Source of the DNA: Pluralibacter gergoviae ATCC 33028 = NBRC 105706
GTDB taxonomy: Bacteria; Pseudomonadota; Gammaproteobacteria; Enterobacterales; Enterobacteriaceae
Assembly: GCF_001598855.1 (NCBI RefSeq)
Contig: NZ_BCZS01000020.1
Location: forward strand, 20,297-84,296
DNA length: 64,000 bases
Reading direction: 5' to 3'
The position numbers were made by a program, and so were the translations under genes. This document shows, in pieces, positions 33,875-43,710 of this stretch (the first letter of the stretch is position 1; each line of letters starts with the position of its first letter). Under the pieces are notes generated by a model. That model ran no database searches. It saw only the letters and a list, made by a program, of their open reading frames with translations, and was not told the origin of the DNA.

Positions 33875-36184
33875 ATGTCAGCAGCAGACGCCACTACATC
33901 ATTATCTGGGCAGATATCCCTTCGATTTGTTGAGCTTTGCCAGTTCCGCCGACTTGGTAAGGTCCAGCTTGAGATTGATCCTAAGACTACTATTCTAGTA
34001 GGTGCTAATAATAGCGGAAAAACATCAATTCTGGCAGCGTTGCGCCATTTCCTCGCAGATGGCTCGCCATTTGGTGCTTTCGACATCAGTGTTTCTCAAT
34101 GGCCAAAATTGCGGGAACTTGGAAGAGCTTGGGACGCATTAGAAGAAGATCCATCTACGTCTGGCGCATCCGAAAATGAATGGGTAGAGCAACTTGGAAC
34201 CTTACTTTCGGCGATGCCAACGCTAGATCTATGGTTCGATGCTAAGGCCGGTATGTTCCACTATGTCTCTCCGTTCTTGTCAAAATTCAGTTGGAAGGGG
34301 GGCGGGGTAGGTGTCCGATTGCGTCTGGAACCTGCTACGAACATTGAGGATCTAAAACAGTTGGCTTGGAAGTATCACCTGACGAGAATACCTGTGAAGG
34401 ATATGGGAAAGGATTCGCTTGCGTGGCCGATTGATCTTCTTGATTTTTGGCTGCGAGAACCTTCTCTACTCGGCCAGGTTCGGGCCTATAAGTTGGATGC
34501 AGATAACAACCCTTTGGACGGAATAAAGACCTATGTTAGCCAGATATTGGATGCTAACTCTAGTCCAATTGATCGTAAACATTTGCAGAAAATCATAAAA
34601 GTAGACTTTGTGGCTGCACAGCGTGGCCTTGGTAGTGAGGAAGCTGATTCCCGGTCTGCTTCTGGCCCTCATCGCATAGGTTTATTCTCTAATCAGCTTC
34701 TCAAATTTGCTCGACAGCATCTAAATGTGGCAGCAACAGGTCATGGGCATCGAGCTGACCTCATAAAAGCTGTTGCTGATGCCCAGCAGGAACTAGATAA
34801 AAAGATACATGAGGCTATTGGACCATCCGTAGAAGAGGTTAAAGAGCTCGGGTACCCCGGCTTGCATGACCCCCAAGAGATTCGTTTCCGCACGCGCATA
34901 CAGACAGCCGAATTACTCGACCATGGGACAGCTGTTCAATACAGCATGCAGAAGGATTCATTAGAGGAGCTTCTCCCGGAATATTCCATTGGACTCGGTT
35001 ATCAGAATTTACAGTCACTTAGTTACCAACTAGTTTCCTTCAAAGCGGCTCGCCTAAATCCTGAAAAGGGCGCTCCAGTACCTGTTCACCTGGTTATGAT
35101 TGAGGAGCCCGAGGCTCATTTGCACGTACAGGTACAACGTATTTTCCCAGGTAAGGCACATAAGCTAATCAGCCCTAACAGTAGCGCTGAGTCAGGCCTT
35201 AAAAGCCAATTGATTATCAGTACTCATTCTAGCCATCTAGCTCATGCTGAGAATTTTGACCGGCTACGATATGTTCGCCGCGTTGCCAAGAGTGAAGAAC
35301 AAAACATGCCTACCACCGAGGTGGTCAATCTTGGGCAAGTTTTTGGTGATGATAAAACGACCCGTCAATTCGCTGAGCGTTATTTTCGCGTTCAACACAC
35401 AGACCTTTTATTTGCCAATGCTGCAATCTTTGTCGAGGGGGTTGCTGAGCGAATGCTGTTACCTCTTTTCATTGAAAGAGATTTTGCAATACTCAACAGC
35501 CGCTATCTGTCCTTCCTTGATATTGGTGGTAGCCATGCTCATCGGCTAAAGTCTCTCGTTGAAAGACTCCGTATTCCAACTGTAATTATTACTGATATCG
35601 ATCCAGTTGAAGAAAGACCAGGTAAGCCTAAGAAAAATGGGGAACCGACTACAACCTTGGTTGCTGTAGCTAATACAGGACAACCCGGGCTGCAATGTGG
35701 GAACCCGACTCTTCGCGGATGGCACCCTAAGCTGCAACAGCTTGAGGATTTCAAGAACCCGAAAGATGAGCATCTTGTCTGGAACGAAATTGCCGAATGT
35801 TCTGTACGTTTCGCATGGCAGCTGCCTGTAGCCGAAGCTGGTAATCAGTGGCCAAGTACTTTTGAGGATTCTCTTATACTAAGAAATATTCCTTGGTTTA
35901 AGGCGTTGATGAATGAAAAAGTCGATGACGGAGGCAAGCAGCTCACACCGCCAAAAGGCGCACTGGGCTCAGTAGCAAGACAGGTCGCTGAAAATGATAA
36001 TATTCCAGAACTGCTCGCTGCGCTGCACAAATTAATGCATGGATCTTTTAATAAAGGAGATTTTGCCGCAAGCATCTTTGAAATGGTTGCTGCGGATGAG
36101 CCGATTGTCTGTCCTAAATATATTGTGGATGCATTGGAATGGCTCCAGACACAGCTTGAGCCAAGCAAGGAGGTGATGCCATGA
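33875..36184 (+). CDS. OLD-family ATP-dependent endonuclease, GajA-like (anti-phage defence)
   Basis: A 769-residue protein. The N-terminal SMC-like ATPase has Walker A VGANNSGKTSILAAL near residue 50 and the signature/Walker B region HLVMIEEPEAHLHVQVQR near residue 410, with STHSSHLAHAENF after it. The C-terminal TOPRIM nuclease domain shows FVEGVAERMLLP (catalytic Glu) and the acidic TDIDPVEE. This ATPase-TOPRIM order is that of OLD nucleases, and the coupled UvrD-like helicase makes a Gabija-type pair. It is longer than the GajA I know (about 580 residues). AGGAG lies seven bases before the chosen ATG. AT-rich codon use differs sharply from the core. Confidence 0.82.
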   Translation: MSAADATTSLSGQISLRFVELCQFRRLGKVQLEIDPKTTILVGANNSGKTSILAALRHFLADGSPFGAFDISVSQWPKLRELGRAWDALEEDPSTSGASENEWVEQLGTLLSAMPTLDLWFDAKAGMFHYVSPFLSKFSWKGGGVGVRLRLEPATNIEDLKQLAWKYHLTRIPVKDMGKDSLAWPIDLLDFWLREPSLLGQVRAYKLDADNNPLDGIKTYVSQILDANSSPIDRKHLQKIIKVDFVAAQRGLGSEEADSRSASGPHRIGLFSNQLLKFARQHLNVAATGHGHRADLIKAVADAQQELDKKIHEAIGPSVEEVKELGYPGLHDPQEIRFRTRIQTAELLDHGTAVQYSMQKDSLEELLPEYSIGLGYQNLQSLSYQLVSFKAARLNPEKGAPVPVHLVMIEEPEAHLHVQVQRIFPGKAHKLISPNSSAESGLKSQLIISTHSSHLAHAENFDRLRYVRRVAKSEEQNMPTTEVVNLGQVFGDDKTTRQFAERYFRVQHTDLLFANAAIFVEGVAERMLLPLFIERDFAILNSRYLSFLDIGGSHAHRLKSLVERLRIPTVIITDIDPVEERPGKPKKNGEPTTTLVAVANTGQPGLQCGNPTLRGWHPKLQQLEDFKNPKDEHLVWNEIAECSVRFAWQLPVAEAGNQWPSTFEDSLILRNIPWFKALMNEKVDDGGKQLTPPKGALGSVARQVAENDNIPELLAALHKLMHGSFNKGDFAASIFEMVAADEPIVCPKYIVDALEWLQTQLEPSKEVMP

Positions 36185-38130
36185 CTAACTCATCAATCCT
36201 TGACGGCAATGATCGCGATGCAGGGGTAGTAGAAGAGATTTGCGGCTACCTTACAGACATTCCACCTCGTAACTACTTTCTTTTTGCGGGGGCTGGTTCT
36301 GGTAAAACACGAACATTGGTGGAAGTTTTACGTCGCCTTACTGGTGTGACCGAGCATGAGAAGGGGGGACAATTGGCACGGTCCCTGAAGATGTATGGGC
36401 GTTCTATTAGAGTGGTAACGTATACAAAGAATGCCGTCTCTGTAATCAACGGACGTCTTGGAGACAATAGCTTAGTCTGTGTGTCTACCATCCATTCGTT
36501 TTGTTGGGAATTAATTAATGGGTTCAACGATGATATTCGCGAGTCTCTTATAGCAGTAAAAGAAGCTCAACTCGCTAAAGAGACTGCAGAGGCACAAGCG
36601 AAACCGAGGGGTATTACTGCAGCAAAACAGCGTGACCTTGACGAAATCACAAATGAAATCGAGGTTCTTCGGACAACTGAAGTATTCAAATACCATCCCG
36701 ATCGCAATACATATGGACCTGGTGCACTACCACACAATTACGTACTCGATGCGACAGCTTGGTTGCTTCAAAATAAGCCAACACTCCAATCCATTCTCAA
36801 AGATCGACATCCAATCATACTGATTGATGAGTCGCAGGACACGATGAAAGGTGTACTGGACTCCTTGATGGTGCTTGCCAAAAAAAGTGAGAGAGATTTG
36901 ACTCTTGGTCTGCTGGGAGATCATCGACAACGAATTTATATGGATGGTCATGCCGATCTTCCAAGCATTGTTCCGGAAAGCTGGGCAACGCCTGAGTTAA
37001 AAATGAATCATCGCAGTCAACGACGGATAGTCACACTGATTAATAAAATCTGGGAAACCGAATTTGAAGGCAGGACACAACCAACAAAGGGGTCAGCACA
37101 ACATCCCCGAACGGAAAAAGCTGGTGGAACGGTTCGGCTCTTCTTGGGGGATACATCACGAAGTCCAGAAGATAAAGTGCTTAGTGAACGCTGGTGCGCT
37201 GAGCGAATGTTTGAAATTAGTGGTTTAGCTGATTGGAATCAAGGGCAATATCAGTTGCTTGCGCTTGAGCATAAGCTTGTCGCCACTCGTGGCTCGTTTC
37301 TTGATGTCTATGAGGCAATGGTTCTGTTAGATCCCAACGCTGCAGCACCATCTGGCAGTGGGGACAATAAGGGGCCTTCAACAGTACAAATTTTGCTTAA
37401 TGAGCTGGCGCATTTAGAAGCCTGCGTCAGTGATGAAGGAATCGTTAATGAGTTTAAGGCCACCGAGGTTTTTCGACGTTATGGCGGTTTAGACAATATG
37501 CCTGAGGACTCAGAAGCAAGAATTGAACGTACTGATGAAATGCTCGAGGCGATAGCGATATTTGCAATGGCTTGCGCCAACCCTGAGTCAACGATCGCTG
37601 AGGTGTTAGCGCCAGTCTTGAGTGCAAACTTATTCGAGGTTGATCATCGACTCCTAGAGGCTTATGCCGACAAGTCACCAGCCCCGCAAGCTCCTGGACG
37701 TGGTGAGGATGAGTCAAAGCAAACCAGAATGCGCCGTGGATGGTGTGCACTGTTTGCTTCTCCATGGAAACAACTTAAGTGCTATCGGAATTACCTTGCT
37801 GGGATTTCAGAGCTCGCAACACATCAGGTAGTTAAAGGCTCTGAGTTCAATCACGTCATGGTTGTAATGGATGATGCGCTTGCTGGTGGAACTCTCATTA
37901 AGTACGACAAAATTTTTGGTGGTACGAAGTTAAGTCCAACAGATAAAAAGAATGCAGAGGCTGGTAAGGAGACAACAATTGACCGGACTTTACGTTTGCT
38001 GTACGTGACTTGTAGCAGGGCGCAAGAATCGCTCGCCTTAGTGCTTTGGTCGTCCGATCCAGCTGCAGCAATGGCTCGAATTAAGGAGAGTCAATGGTTT
38101 GCTGAAGACGAAATACAAATAATCACATAA
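36181..38130 (+). CDS. UvrD/Rep-like superfamily 1 helicase, GajB-like (anti-phage defence)
   Basis: A 649-residue helicase whose ATG overlaps the nuclease stop (ATGA). SF1 motifs are seen in order: Walker A FAGAGSGKTRTLVEVL near residue 38, LIDESQD (motif II) near 215, GDHRQRIYMDGH (motif III), NHRSQRRIVTLINKIW (IV), HQVVKGSEFNHVMVV (V) and LLYVTCSRAQESLAL (VI). In Gabija the helicase-like partner activates or assists the OLD nuclease on phage DNA. It is longer than typical GajB (about 490 residues), with an extra segment of roughly 80 residues before motif II. The pair may be a Gabija variant or a relative. Confidence 0.82.
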   Translation: MTNSSILDGNDRDAGVVEEICGYLTDIPPRNYFLFAGAGSGKTRTLVEVLRRLTGVTEHEKGGQLARSLKMYGRSIRVVTYTKNAVSVINGRLGDNSLVCVSTIHSFCWELINGFNDDIRESLIAVKEAQLAKETAEAQAKPRGITAAKQRDLDEITNEIEVLRTTEVFKYHPDRNTYGPGALPHNYVLDATAWLLQNKPTLQSILKDRHPIILIDESQDTMKGVLDSLMVLAKKSERDLTLGLLGDHRQRIYMDGHADLPSIVPESWATPELKMNHRSQRRIVTLINKIWETEFEGRTQPTKGSAQHPRTEKAGGTVRLFLGDTSRSPEDKVLSERWCAERMFEISGLADWNQGQYQLLALEHKLVATRGSFLDVYEAMVLLDPNAAAPSGSGDNKGPSTVQILLNELAHLEACVSDEGIVNEFKATEVFRRYGGLDNMPEDSEARIERTDEMLEAIAIFAMACANPESTIAEVLAPVLSANLFEVDHRLLEAYADKSPAPQAPGRGEDESKQTRMRRGWCALFASPWKQLKCYRNYLAGISELATHQVVKGSEFNHVMVVMDDALAGGTLIKYDKIFGGTKLSPTDKKNAEAGKETTIDRTLRLLYVTCSRAQESLALVLWSSDPAAAMARIKESQWFAEDEIQIIT

Positions 38131-38234
38131 TGCTACAGACATAATTGATATTAGTTGGCAGATATCGTACCTAACGACTGGTTTCGTTGTAGCTTTTTCC
38201 GGCTATGCGGGATGTGAAGATTAAAGGATTGATA

Positions 38235-38414
38235 ATGGTAGGAATTGAAGATGTGCCTCAGCTCGAAGGAATGTGGGCACCACTCGATGCCCGTCGCGGG
38301 CTCAGGCAAATGTTTAGACGTTGGCTACCCACTACTAGTCATCTGCGCTCTGGTTTCGGGCAAGTAGAAATGTTCGATGAAATAGAGCTCCTCGATTTTT
38401 GCCAGCACTACTAA
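38235..38414 (+). CDS. Small hypothetical protein (59 residues), doubtful
   Basis: An open frame starting MVGIEDVPQLEGMWAPLDAR with AAAGGA six bases before its ATG, between the helicase gene and ssrA. Composition (LRQMFRRWLPTTSHLRSGFG) is plausible for a protein, but no family is recognised. It could be a real accessory gene or the remnant of island DNA next to the ssrA insertion point. Confidence 0.3.
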   Translation: MVGIEDVPQLEGMWAPLDARRGLRQMFRRWLPTTSHLRSGFGQVEMFDEIELLDFCQHY

Positions 38415-38535
38415 GGAGTCTCCCTGTGTTTAGGCTCAACGAAAACAATAGAGCTTATCGTTGGGCCTATCAATGGGCCTAAAAGGTTCGGATTTAATTA
38501 GTTGGCATCAGACTTCGCGGGACAAATTCAAGGCA
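38415..38535. other. Gap between the island and ssrA
   Basis: This short stretch contains an inverted pair, GGCTCAACGA and TCGTTGGGCC (about 38431-38467), and a repeated TGGGCCTA/TGGGCCTA element just after it. It lies where an ssrA-targeting element would end, but it does not copy the ssrA 3' end. Confidence 0.35.
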
Positions 38536-38569
38536 CAAAAAAGCCCGCAGGGCTTGCGCCGTGCGGGCT
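38536..38569 (-). terminator. Intrinsic terminator of ssrA
   Basis: On the minus strand AGCCCGCA, a 12-base loop and TGCGGGCT are followed by TTTTTTG, 47 bases beyond the tmRNA 3' end. This is the expected ssrA terminator. Confidence 0.85.
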
Positions 38570-38615
38570 CTTAGGACTTCATCGGATGACTCTGGTAATC
38601 ACCGATGGAGAATTT

Positions 38616-38978
38616 TGGTGGAGCTGGCGGGAGTTGAACCCGCGTCCGAAATTTCTACATCCTCGGCACTACATGCTTAGTCAGTCTTTACATTCGCTTG
38701 CCAGCTGCGGACAGACACGCCACGGACAAACTAGCCTGATTAGATTTAACGCTTCAACCCCAGGCAGGGCCTCCACGCGATCTCTTTTGGGTTTGACCTC
38801 TCTTTGATCCCCGTCTTAAGAGCGGAAGCTAGGGAGAGAGGGCTCAGAGCAGGTTATTAAGCTGCTAAAGCGTAGTTTTCGTCGTTTGCGACTATTTTTT
38901 GCGGCTTTTTACGAGGCCAACCGCCCCTCGGCATGCACCTTGGGTTTCGCAAATCCCGTCGAATCCAGAATCAGCCCC
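38616..38978 (-). ncRNA. ssrA: tmRNA
   Basis: A 363-nucleotide tmRNA, the same length as in E. coli. The mature 5' end GGGGCTGATTCTGGATTCG begins at 38978 and the 3' end GCCAGCTCCACCA finishes at 38616; together they form the tRNA-Ala-like acceptor with a T-arm GGTTCAACTCC. The tag reading frame encodes (A)ANDENYALAA followed by TAA. It rescues ribosomes stalled on broken mRNAs and tags the products for ClpXP, with SmpB encoded just upstream. Its 3' end is a frequent integration site for genetic islands. Confidence 0.98.
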
Positions 38979-38992
38979 AATGTGTTCAAAAC

Positions 38993-38998
38993 AGTATA
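38993..38998 (-). promoter_or_regulatory. ssrA -10 element
   Basis: TATACT on the minus strand, 14 bases before the tmRNA 5' end (allowing for the processed leader), is a good sigma-70 -10 hexamer. The -35 region is weak (GGAAGT at a 17-base spacing). Confidence 0.5.
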
Positions 38999-39078
38999 GC
39001 AGACCCGGGGGAAGAACTTCCACCGCTATCAAAGGGATAAGCGGTCAGGAAATGCGCACTCGGGTCGGCGGCCGCCGG

Positions 39079-39561
39079 TTAGCGGCCGGCGTTTTTCATA
39101 ATGCGTTCTTTATCGCGCGCCCACTCCTGCTGTTTGAGGTCGGAGCGCTTGTCGTGCTGCCGTTTGCCCTTCGCCACGCCGATTTTGACTTTGCACCAGG
39201 CGTTCTTCCAGTAGAGGGAGAGGGCGACGACGGTGTAGCCTTCGCGGTTGATACGGCCGTAAAGGTTATCGAGTTCGCGCTGGTTGAGCAGCAGCTTGCG
39301 GGTGCGGGTCGGGTCGCAGACGTAGTGGGTGGAGGCCACCGCCAGCGGCGTGAAGTTGGCGCCGAACAGGAAGGCTTCGCCGTCCTTGAGGATAACGTAG
39401 CTGTCGCCGATGTTGGCTTTACCTGCGCGCAGGGATTTGACTTCCCAGCCCTGCAGGGAGAGGCCAGCTTCGAACTCCTCTTCGATGAAGTACTCGTGAC
39501 GGGCGCGTTTATTCAGCGCTATGGTGGCTGATCCAGGTTTGTGGGGTTTTTTCTTGCTCAT
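39079..39561 (-). CDS. smpB: SmpB, SsrA-binding protein
   Basis: A 160-residue tmRNA-binding protein. The N-terminal [20 protein letters not shown] and [20 protein letters not shown] are diagnostic, and the C-terminal basic tail [18 protein letters not shown] enters the empty ribosomal A site and mRNA channel. It is needed for trans-translation with the adjacent ssrA. ATG start with conserved family length. Confidence 0.97.
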   Translation of the reverse strand: MSKKKPHKPGSATIALNKRARHEYFIEEEFEAGLSLQGWEVKSLRAGKANIGDSYVILKDGEAFLFGANFTPLAVASTHYVCDPTRTRKLLLNQRELDNLYGRINREGYTVVALSLYWKNAWCKVKIGVAKGKRQHDKRSDLKQQEWARDKERIMKNAGR

Positions 39562-39708
39562 AATATCCTGAAGTCATCTTTACGGTATCCTGCCTCAAGC
39601 TGTCCCGCGAGGCGCAATGGGCTATCTTAGCACGAGTTGCGGCGCGGCGTTTTTTTTCGCAGGGTATAAATGATATTATTCACGCCGTGTATTAGACCGG
39701 AAATTGCC

Positions 39709-40146
39709 ATGCCCCAGATTAGCCGTACAGCGCTGGTTCCCTATAGCGCGGAGCAGATGTATCAACTCGTCAACGACGTAAAATCCTATCCCGCCTTTCT
39801 GCCGGGATGCACCGGCAGCCGCGTACTGGAGTCGGGGCCGACGCAGATGACCGCCGCCGTGGATGTCTCTAAAGCGGGGATCAGTAAGACCTTTACCACC
39901 CGTAATACGCTGACCAGTAATCAGCGCATTCTGATGAATCTGGTGGACGGGCCGTTCAAGTCGCTGGTCGGCGGCTGGACCTTTACGCCGCTCAGCAGCG
40001 ACGCCTGCAAGATAGAGTTCCAGCTGGACTTTGAGTTCACCAATAAGCTTATCGAGCTGGCGTTTGGCCGCATCTTCAAAGAGCTGGCCCTTAATATGGT
40101 GCAGGCGTTCACCAACCGCGCGAAGGTGGTGTACAGTGCCGGCTAA
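39709..40146 (+). CDS. ratA: RatA, START-like coenzyme Q-binding/toxin protein
   Basis: A 145-residue START/Coq10-type protein beginning [34 protein letters not shown] and [19 protein letters not shown] are conserved. In E. coli RatA binds 50S subunits and blocks 70S association when overexpressed; its relatives bind ubiquinone. An in-frame ATG 13 codons earlier exists, but the ATG at 39709 matches the family start. It overlaps ratB by 11 bases and is divergent from smpB. Confidence 0.92.
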   Translation: MPQISRTALVPYSAEQMYQLVNDVKSYPAFLPGCTGSRVLESGPTQMTAAVDVSKAGISKTFTTRNTLTSNQRILMNLVDGPFKSLVGGWTFTPLSSDACKIEFQLDFEFTNKLIELAFGRIFKELALNMVQAFTNRAKVVYSAG

Positions 40147-40423
40147 TATCAGCGTTGAGGTGGTCTATGCCCTGCCGCAGAAGCAGTACCTGCAGCAGGT
40201 CAGGCTCGAAGAGGGGGCCACGGTCGAGCAGGCGATTATCGCCAGCGGCCTGACCCGGCTGCGCACCGATATCGATCTGAGCAAAAACAAGGTGGGGATC
40301 TGGAGCCGCCCGGTTAAGCTGCAGGACGAAGTGCACGACGGCGACAGGGTTGAGATCTACCGGCCGCTGATCGCCGATCCGAAGGCGCTGCGCCGGCAGC
40401 GGGCGGAGAAGGCCGCAAAATAA
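40136..40423 (+). CDS. ratB: RatB, UPF0125 ubiquitin-like fold protein
   Basis: A 95-residue protein starting at a GTG ([20 protein letters not shown]) inside the end of ratA, as in other enterobacteria. [20 protein letters not shown] and [20 protein letters not shown] are conserved in UPF0125. It has a beta-grasp fold; the role in a RatA-RatB toxin-antitoxin pair was proposed but RatB did not behave as an antitoxin. A bidirectional terminator follows. Confidence 0.9.
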   Translation: MPANISVEVVYALPQKQYLQQVRLEEGATVEQAIIASGLTRLRTDIDLSKNKVGIWSRPVKLQDEVHDGDRVEIYRPLIADPKALRRQRAEKAAK

Positions 40424-40449
40424 AAAAAGCGCTCACTGAGCGCTTTTTT
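40424..40449. terminator. Bidirectional terminator between ratB and bamE
   Basis: AGCGCTC, ACT loop and GAGCGCT, flanked by A-run and T-run, form a symmetric intrinsic terminator serving the convergent ratB (plus) and bamE (minus) genes. Confidence 0.9.
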
Positions 40450-40468
40450 AACAATCGGCCTGCGGCAA

Positions 40469-40813
40469 TTACTGATCGCCGGTCAGGGCAGGCTTGTTGT
40501 CGATATTGGTCAGCACGCCGCTGCCGTTGAAGGTCAGGGTCAGCGTCTGCTGGGTCACCTTCTCATGGCCCGGCTGCTGGCGGAAAACGTAGAACCAGGT
40601 GTTGCTGCCGAACGGATCGGACATCATCGGCGTGCCCAGCGCATAGGCCACCTGCTGTTGCGTCATACCCACGCGGATTTTAGCCACGTCGGTCGGGGTC
40701 AGGTAGTTACCCTGGTTGATGTCAGGTCGGTAAACCACGCGTTCCAGAGTGGAGCAACCTGCGGTCAACATCAGTAGAACCGCTGCGGCAGCAGTCAGCA
40801 TTTTACAGCGCAT
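40469..40813 (-). CDS. bamE: BamE, outer membrane assembly lipoprotein
   Basis: A 114-residue lipoprotein (also SmpA). The signal [20 protein letters not shown] ends in lipobox TAGC with Cys20; [20 protein letters not shown] and [20 protein letters not shown] are BamE hallmarks. It is a small subunit of the BAM complex that inserts beta-barrels into the outer membrane. The ATG at 40813 is used; an upstream frame extension is not homologous. It converges on ratB. Confidence 0.95.
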   Translation of the reverse strand: MRCKMLTAAAAVLLMLTAGCSTLERVVYRPDINQGNYLTPTDVAKIRVGMTQQQVAYALGTPMMSDPFGSNTWFYVFRQQPGHEKVTQQTLTLTFNGSGVLTNIDNKPALTGDQ

Positions 40814-40961
40814 AGTGATTTCATTCCTTTTCGGGCCTGAGCAGTTCACGGCTCATTTATAATATGCCGATGATAATAGACCTTTCTCCACAATTAAACC
40901 TTGTCGTCAGTCTGCCATCGATTTTTTGCTGAAAACTCAGACCGTCAGATCCTGAAAAAGT

Positions 40962-42623
40962 TTACGCCGCCAGCAACTCTTTGGCATTCGCCAGGGTGTT
41001 GCGGGTCACTTCGTTGCCGCCGAGCAGGCGGGCCAGCTCCTGCAGCCGCGCGCGTTTATCCAGCGGCTGCATACGGGTTTCGGTCATCGCGCCGTCGGTT
41101 TCTTTGCTGACGAAGAAGTGGTGATGGCCGCAGCCGGCGACCTGCGGCAGGTGGGTGACGCACATCACCTGAGTGGAATCGCCGAGCTGGCGCAGCAGCT
41201 GGCCGACCACCGCGGCGGTCGGGCCGCTGATGCCGACATCCACTTCATCGAAAATCAGCGCCGGGGTTTCCATCTTGCGGGCAGTGATCACCTGAATCGC
41301 CAGCGCAATGCGCGACAGCTCGCCGCCGGAGGCAACTTTGGCGATAGGCTGCAGCGGCTGGCCGGGGTTAGTGGTCACGCGGAACTCGATGCGGTCGGCG
41401 CCGTCGGCGGTCAGGTGCGACTCATCAAAGCCGACGTCAATCGTAAACAGGCCGTGGGGCATCGAAAGTGAGTGCATACTCTCGGTGATAAGCCCGGCCA
41501 GCTCGTCGGCGCCCGACTGGCGCAGGGTGTGCAGCTGGCGGGCGGTTTCCAGCGCCTGCTGGTGATGCTTGTGCACGGCGAGGCTGAGCGTCTCCTGCGA
41601 GTCGGCCTGATCGTCGAGCTGCTGCTGTTCGTCAAGCATCGCCTGGTGGAAGGCGGGCAGCTCTTCCGGGCGGATGTGGTGCTTGCGCGCCAGCGAGATC
41701 TGGCGGGCGATGCGCTGCTCCAGCTCGAACAGGCGGTTAGGATCGAGGTCGAGGCGATCGCAGTAGTGCCGCAGTTCGTCGCTGGCTTCGCTCAGCTGAA
41801 TGGCGGCCTCTTCCAGCATGTCGAGCACGCCGGAGAGTTTGCCGTCCATGCCGGCCAGCTCGCTAAGCAGCTGGCGGGCGGTATAGAGCTGGCTCTGCAG
41901 GTTATTGTCTTCGCCGTCCGCCAGCAGGGTAAGGGCGCTCTGGCTGGTGCTCAGCAGCTGGCCGCTGTTGGCGAGGCGCTTGTACTCCTCGTCAATCTGT
42001 TCGAATTCGCCGGGCTGCGGCTGGAATTCATTCAGCTCTTTCAGCTGATACTGCAGCAGCTCGGCGCGGGCCGCGCGCTCCTGGCTCTGCTGCTGGTGAT
42101 GGGCGAGGGCGCGGCAGCTCTGGTGCCACTGGCCGTAGCGTTCAGCCATCTGCTGAGTGAGCGCCTGCTCACCGATGTAGCCGTCGAGCAGGGTCTTCTG
42201 GTGCTCGGACTTTACCAGCAGCTGGTGCGCGTGCTGGCCGTGGATCTGGATCAGCAGCTGGCCCAGCTCCCGCAGCTGAGAGACGGGCACGGCGGTGCCG
42301 TTGATAAAGCCGCGGGAGCGGCCGTCGCTGCTGATGACCCGGCGAAGTAAACACTCACGCCCGTCTTCCAGCTGGTTGGCTTCCAGCCAGCGCACGGCGG
42401 CGGGGGTGTCTTTCAGGTTGAAGCGGGCGCACAGGTCGGCGCGGTTGGCGCCGGCGCGGACGATATCGCCCTCCGCGCGGTTGCCGAGGCACAGCCCGAG
42501 CGCATCAATGGCGATAGATTTGCCTGCGCCGGTTTCACCGGTGATTGCCGTCATGCCGCCGTGAAAATCGATTTCAAGCTCGCGTACGATTGCAAAATTG
42601 CTGATGGTCAGTTGTGCCAGCAT
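40962..42623 (-). CDS. recN: RecN, DNA double-strand-break repair ATPase
   Basis: A 553-residue SMC-like repair protein. The N-terminal Walker A is [19 protein letters not shown]; a long coiled-coil follows (about 160-360). The C-terminal half has the signature [14 protein letters not shown] and Walker [14 protein letters not shown]. The C-terminus ends KELLAA, resembling the ClpXP degradation signal of E. coli RecN. It acts early in recombinational repair and is strongly SOS-induced; the upstream boxes fit that. Confidence 0.97.
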   Translation of the reverse strand: MLAQLTISNFAIVRELEIDFHGGMTAITGETGAGKSIAIDALGLCLGNRAEGDIVRAGANRADLCARFNLKDTPAAVRWLEANQLEDGRECLLRRVISSDGRSRGFINGTAVPVSQLRELGQLLIQIHGQHAHQLLVKSEHQKTLLDGYIGEQALTQQMAERYGQWHQSCRALAHHQQQSQERAARAELLQYQLKELNEFQPQPGEFEQIDEEYKRLANSGQLLSTSQSALTLLADGEDNNLQSQLYTARQLLSELAGMDGKLSGVLDMLEEAAIQLSEASDELRHYCDRLDLDPNRLFELEQRIARQISLARKHHIRPEELPAFHQAMLDEQQQLDDQADSQETLSLAVHKHHQQALETARQLHTLRQSGADELAGLITESMHSLSMPHGLFTIDVGFDESHLTADGADRIEFRVTTNPGQPLQPIAKVASGGELSRIALAIQVITARKMETPALIFDEVDVGISGPTAAVVGQLLRQLGDSTQVMCVTHLPQVAGCGHHHFFVSKETDGAMTETRMQPLDKRARLQELARLLGGNEVTRNTLANAKELLAA

Positions 42624-42633
42624 AGCCGTCTTC

Positions 42634-42689
42634 CTGTATGAAAAACCATAACTGTGTTTTCGTACAGTATAGACTGGTTTTTTATACAG
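42634..42689 (-). promoter_or_regulatory. recN SOS promoter with LexA boxes
   Basis: A consensus LexA box CTGTGTTTTCGTACAG stands at 42652-42667; a second, CTGGTTTTTTATACAG, at 42674-42689; and a weaker third, CTGTATGAAAAACCAT, at 42634-42649. The spacing and order are nearly those of E. coli recN. They overlap the promoter (TATACTG between boxes), so LexA repression in undamaged cells is expected. Confidence 0.88.
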
Positions 42690-42708
42690 TAAAGAGGCAA
42701 ATTCACAA

Positions 42709-43587
42709 TCAGAACAATTTTTTCGACCAACCCAGCTTGGAGCTCAACGTATTGAAATAGTTGTAATCTTTTGGGTGGATAAGGTTGAGGTGATAGTCGC
42801 AGCGGCGGATCAGTACATCCTCACCTTCCTGAATCGGCAGCGCTATCTGACTGTCGCAGCTGATCTCCAGGTCGTTGCGCGGATGGGCGAAGCGCAGGCG
42901 GATAGTGCTGCTGCTGTTGATCACCAGCGGGCGGGCGGTCAGGGTGTGCGGAAACATCGGCACCAGGGTGATGGCGTCCAGCGAGGGCGTCAGGATCGGG
43001 CCGCCGGCGGAGAGCGAGTAGGCGGTGGAGCCGGTCGGCGTGGAGATAATCAGGCCGTCTGAGCGCTGGGAGAAGGCGAAAATTTCGTCGATATAGACTT
43101 CGAACTCAATCATGTGCGCGACCTTGCCGGGGTGCAGCACCACCTCGTTAATCGCCGTGCTGATGCGTTTCTGGCAGTCCTGCTGGCACACCTGGGCCTC
43201 CAGCAGGAAGCGCTGCTCGGTGATATAATGTCCCTCAAGCACGTCGGCCAGCTGCTGCTGGGCGTTGTCCGGGTCAAGGTCGGTCAGAAAGCCGAGATTG
43301 CCGCGGTTAATGCCAATCACTTTGATGTCATAGCGGGCCAGCGTGCGGGCCGCGCCGAGCATATTGCCATCGCCGCCCACCACCACCGCCAGGTCCGCCT
43401 GCTGGCCAATCTCCGCCAGCGTGCCGGTGATGGCGTTCTGCAGCTGGAGCTCGCGGGCGATCTGCTGTTCAACCATCACGTTGTAGCCTTTGGAGCACAG
43501 CCAGCGCCAGAGCATTTCATGCGTGGTGAGCGCCGTGGGATGGCGTGGATGCCCGACGATACCGATGCACTTGAAATGATTGTTCAT
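42709..43587 (-). CDS. nadK: NadK, NAD kinase
   Basis: A 292-residue enzyme that phosphorylates NAD to NADP with ATP. The catalytic GGDGN motif is seen in [40 protein letters not shown] and [14 protein letters not shown] [20 protein letters not shown] stretch ([18 protein letters not shown]) complete the NAD kinase signature. Same length as E. coli NadK. It is divergent from grpE and lies upstream of recN on the same strand. Confidence 0.96.
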   Translation of the reverse strand: MNNHFKCIGIVGHPRHPTALTTHEMLWRWLCSKGYNVMVEQQIARELQLQNAITGTLAEIGQQADLAVVVGGDGNMLGAARTLARYDIKVIGINRGNLGFLTDLDPDNAQQQLADVLEGHYITEQRFLLEAQVCQQDCQKRISTAINEVVLHPGKVAHMIEFEVYIDEIFAFSQRSDGLIISTPTGSTAYSLSAGGPILTPSLDAITLVPMFPHTLTARPLVINSSSTIRLRFAHPRNDLEISCDSQIALPIQEGEDVLIRRCDYHLNLIHPKDYNYFNTLSSKLGWSKKLF

Positions 43588-43637
43588 TGTCTGGGGGTCC
43601 TTGAGCCGTATGAAATGATGACAATATGCCAGCTTCC

Positions 43638-43665
43638 CTTGAAACGCGCGAAGCGATCCCCATAA
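43638..43665 (+). promoter_or_regulatory. Sigma-32 heat-shock promoter of grpE
   Basis: CTTGAAA (43638-43644), a 13-base spacer and CCCCATAA (43658-43665) match the sigma-32 consensus very well, 46 bases before the grpE ATG. This predicts heat-shock induction of grpE, as in E. coli. Confidence 0.88.
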
Positions 43666-43710
43666 TAAGCGAAGTCAGCGAGATAAATACGAAAAAACGC
43701 GGAGAAATTC

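Noticed and set aside
38502..38807. Open frame across the ssrA terminator and 3' half
   Set aside because: It is antisense to tmRNA, whose structure and tag frame are fully conserved.
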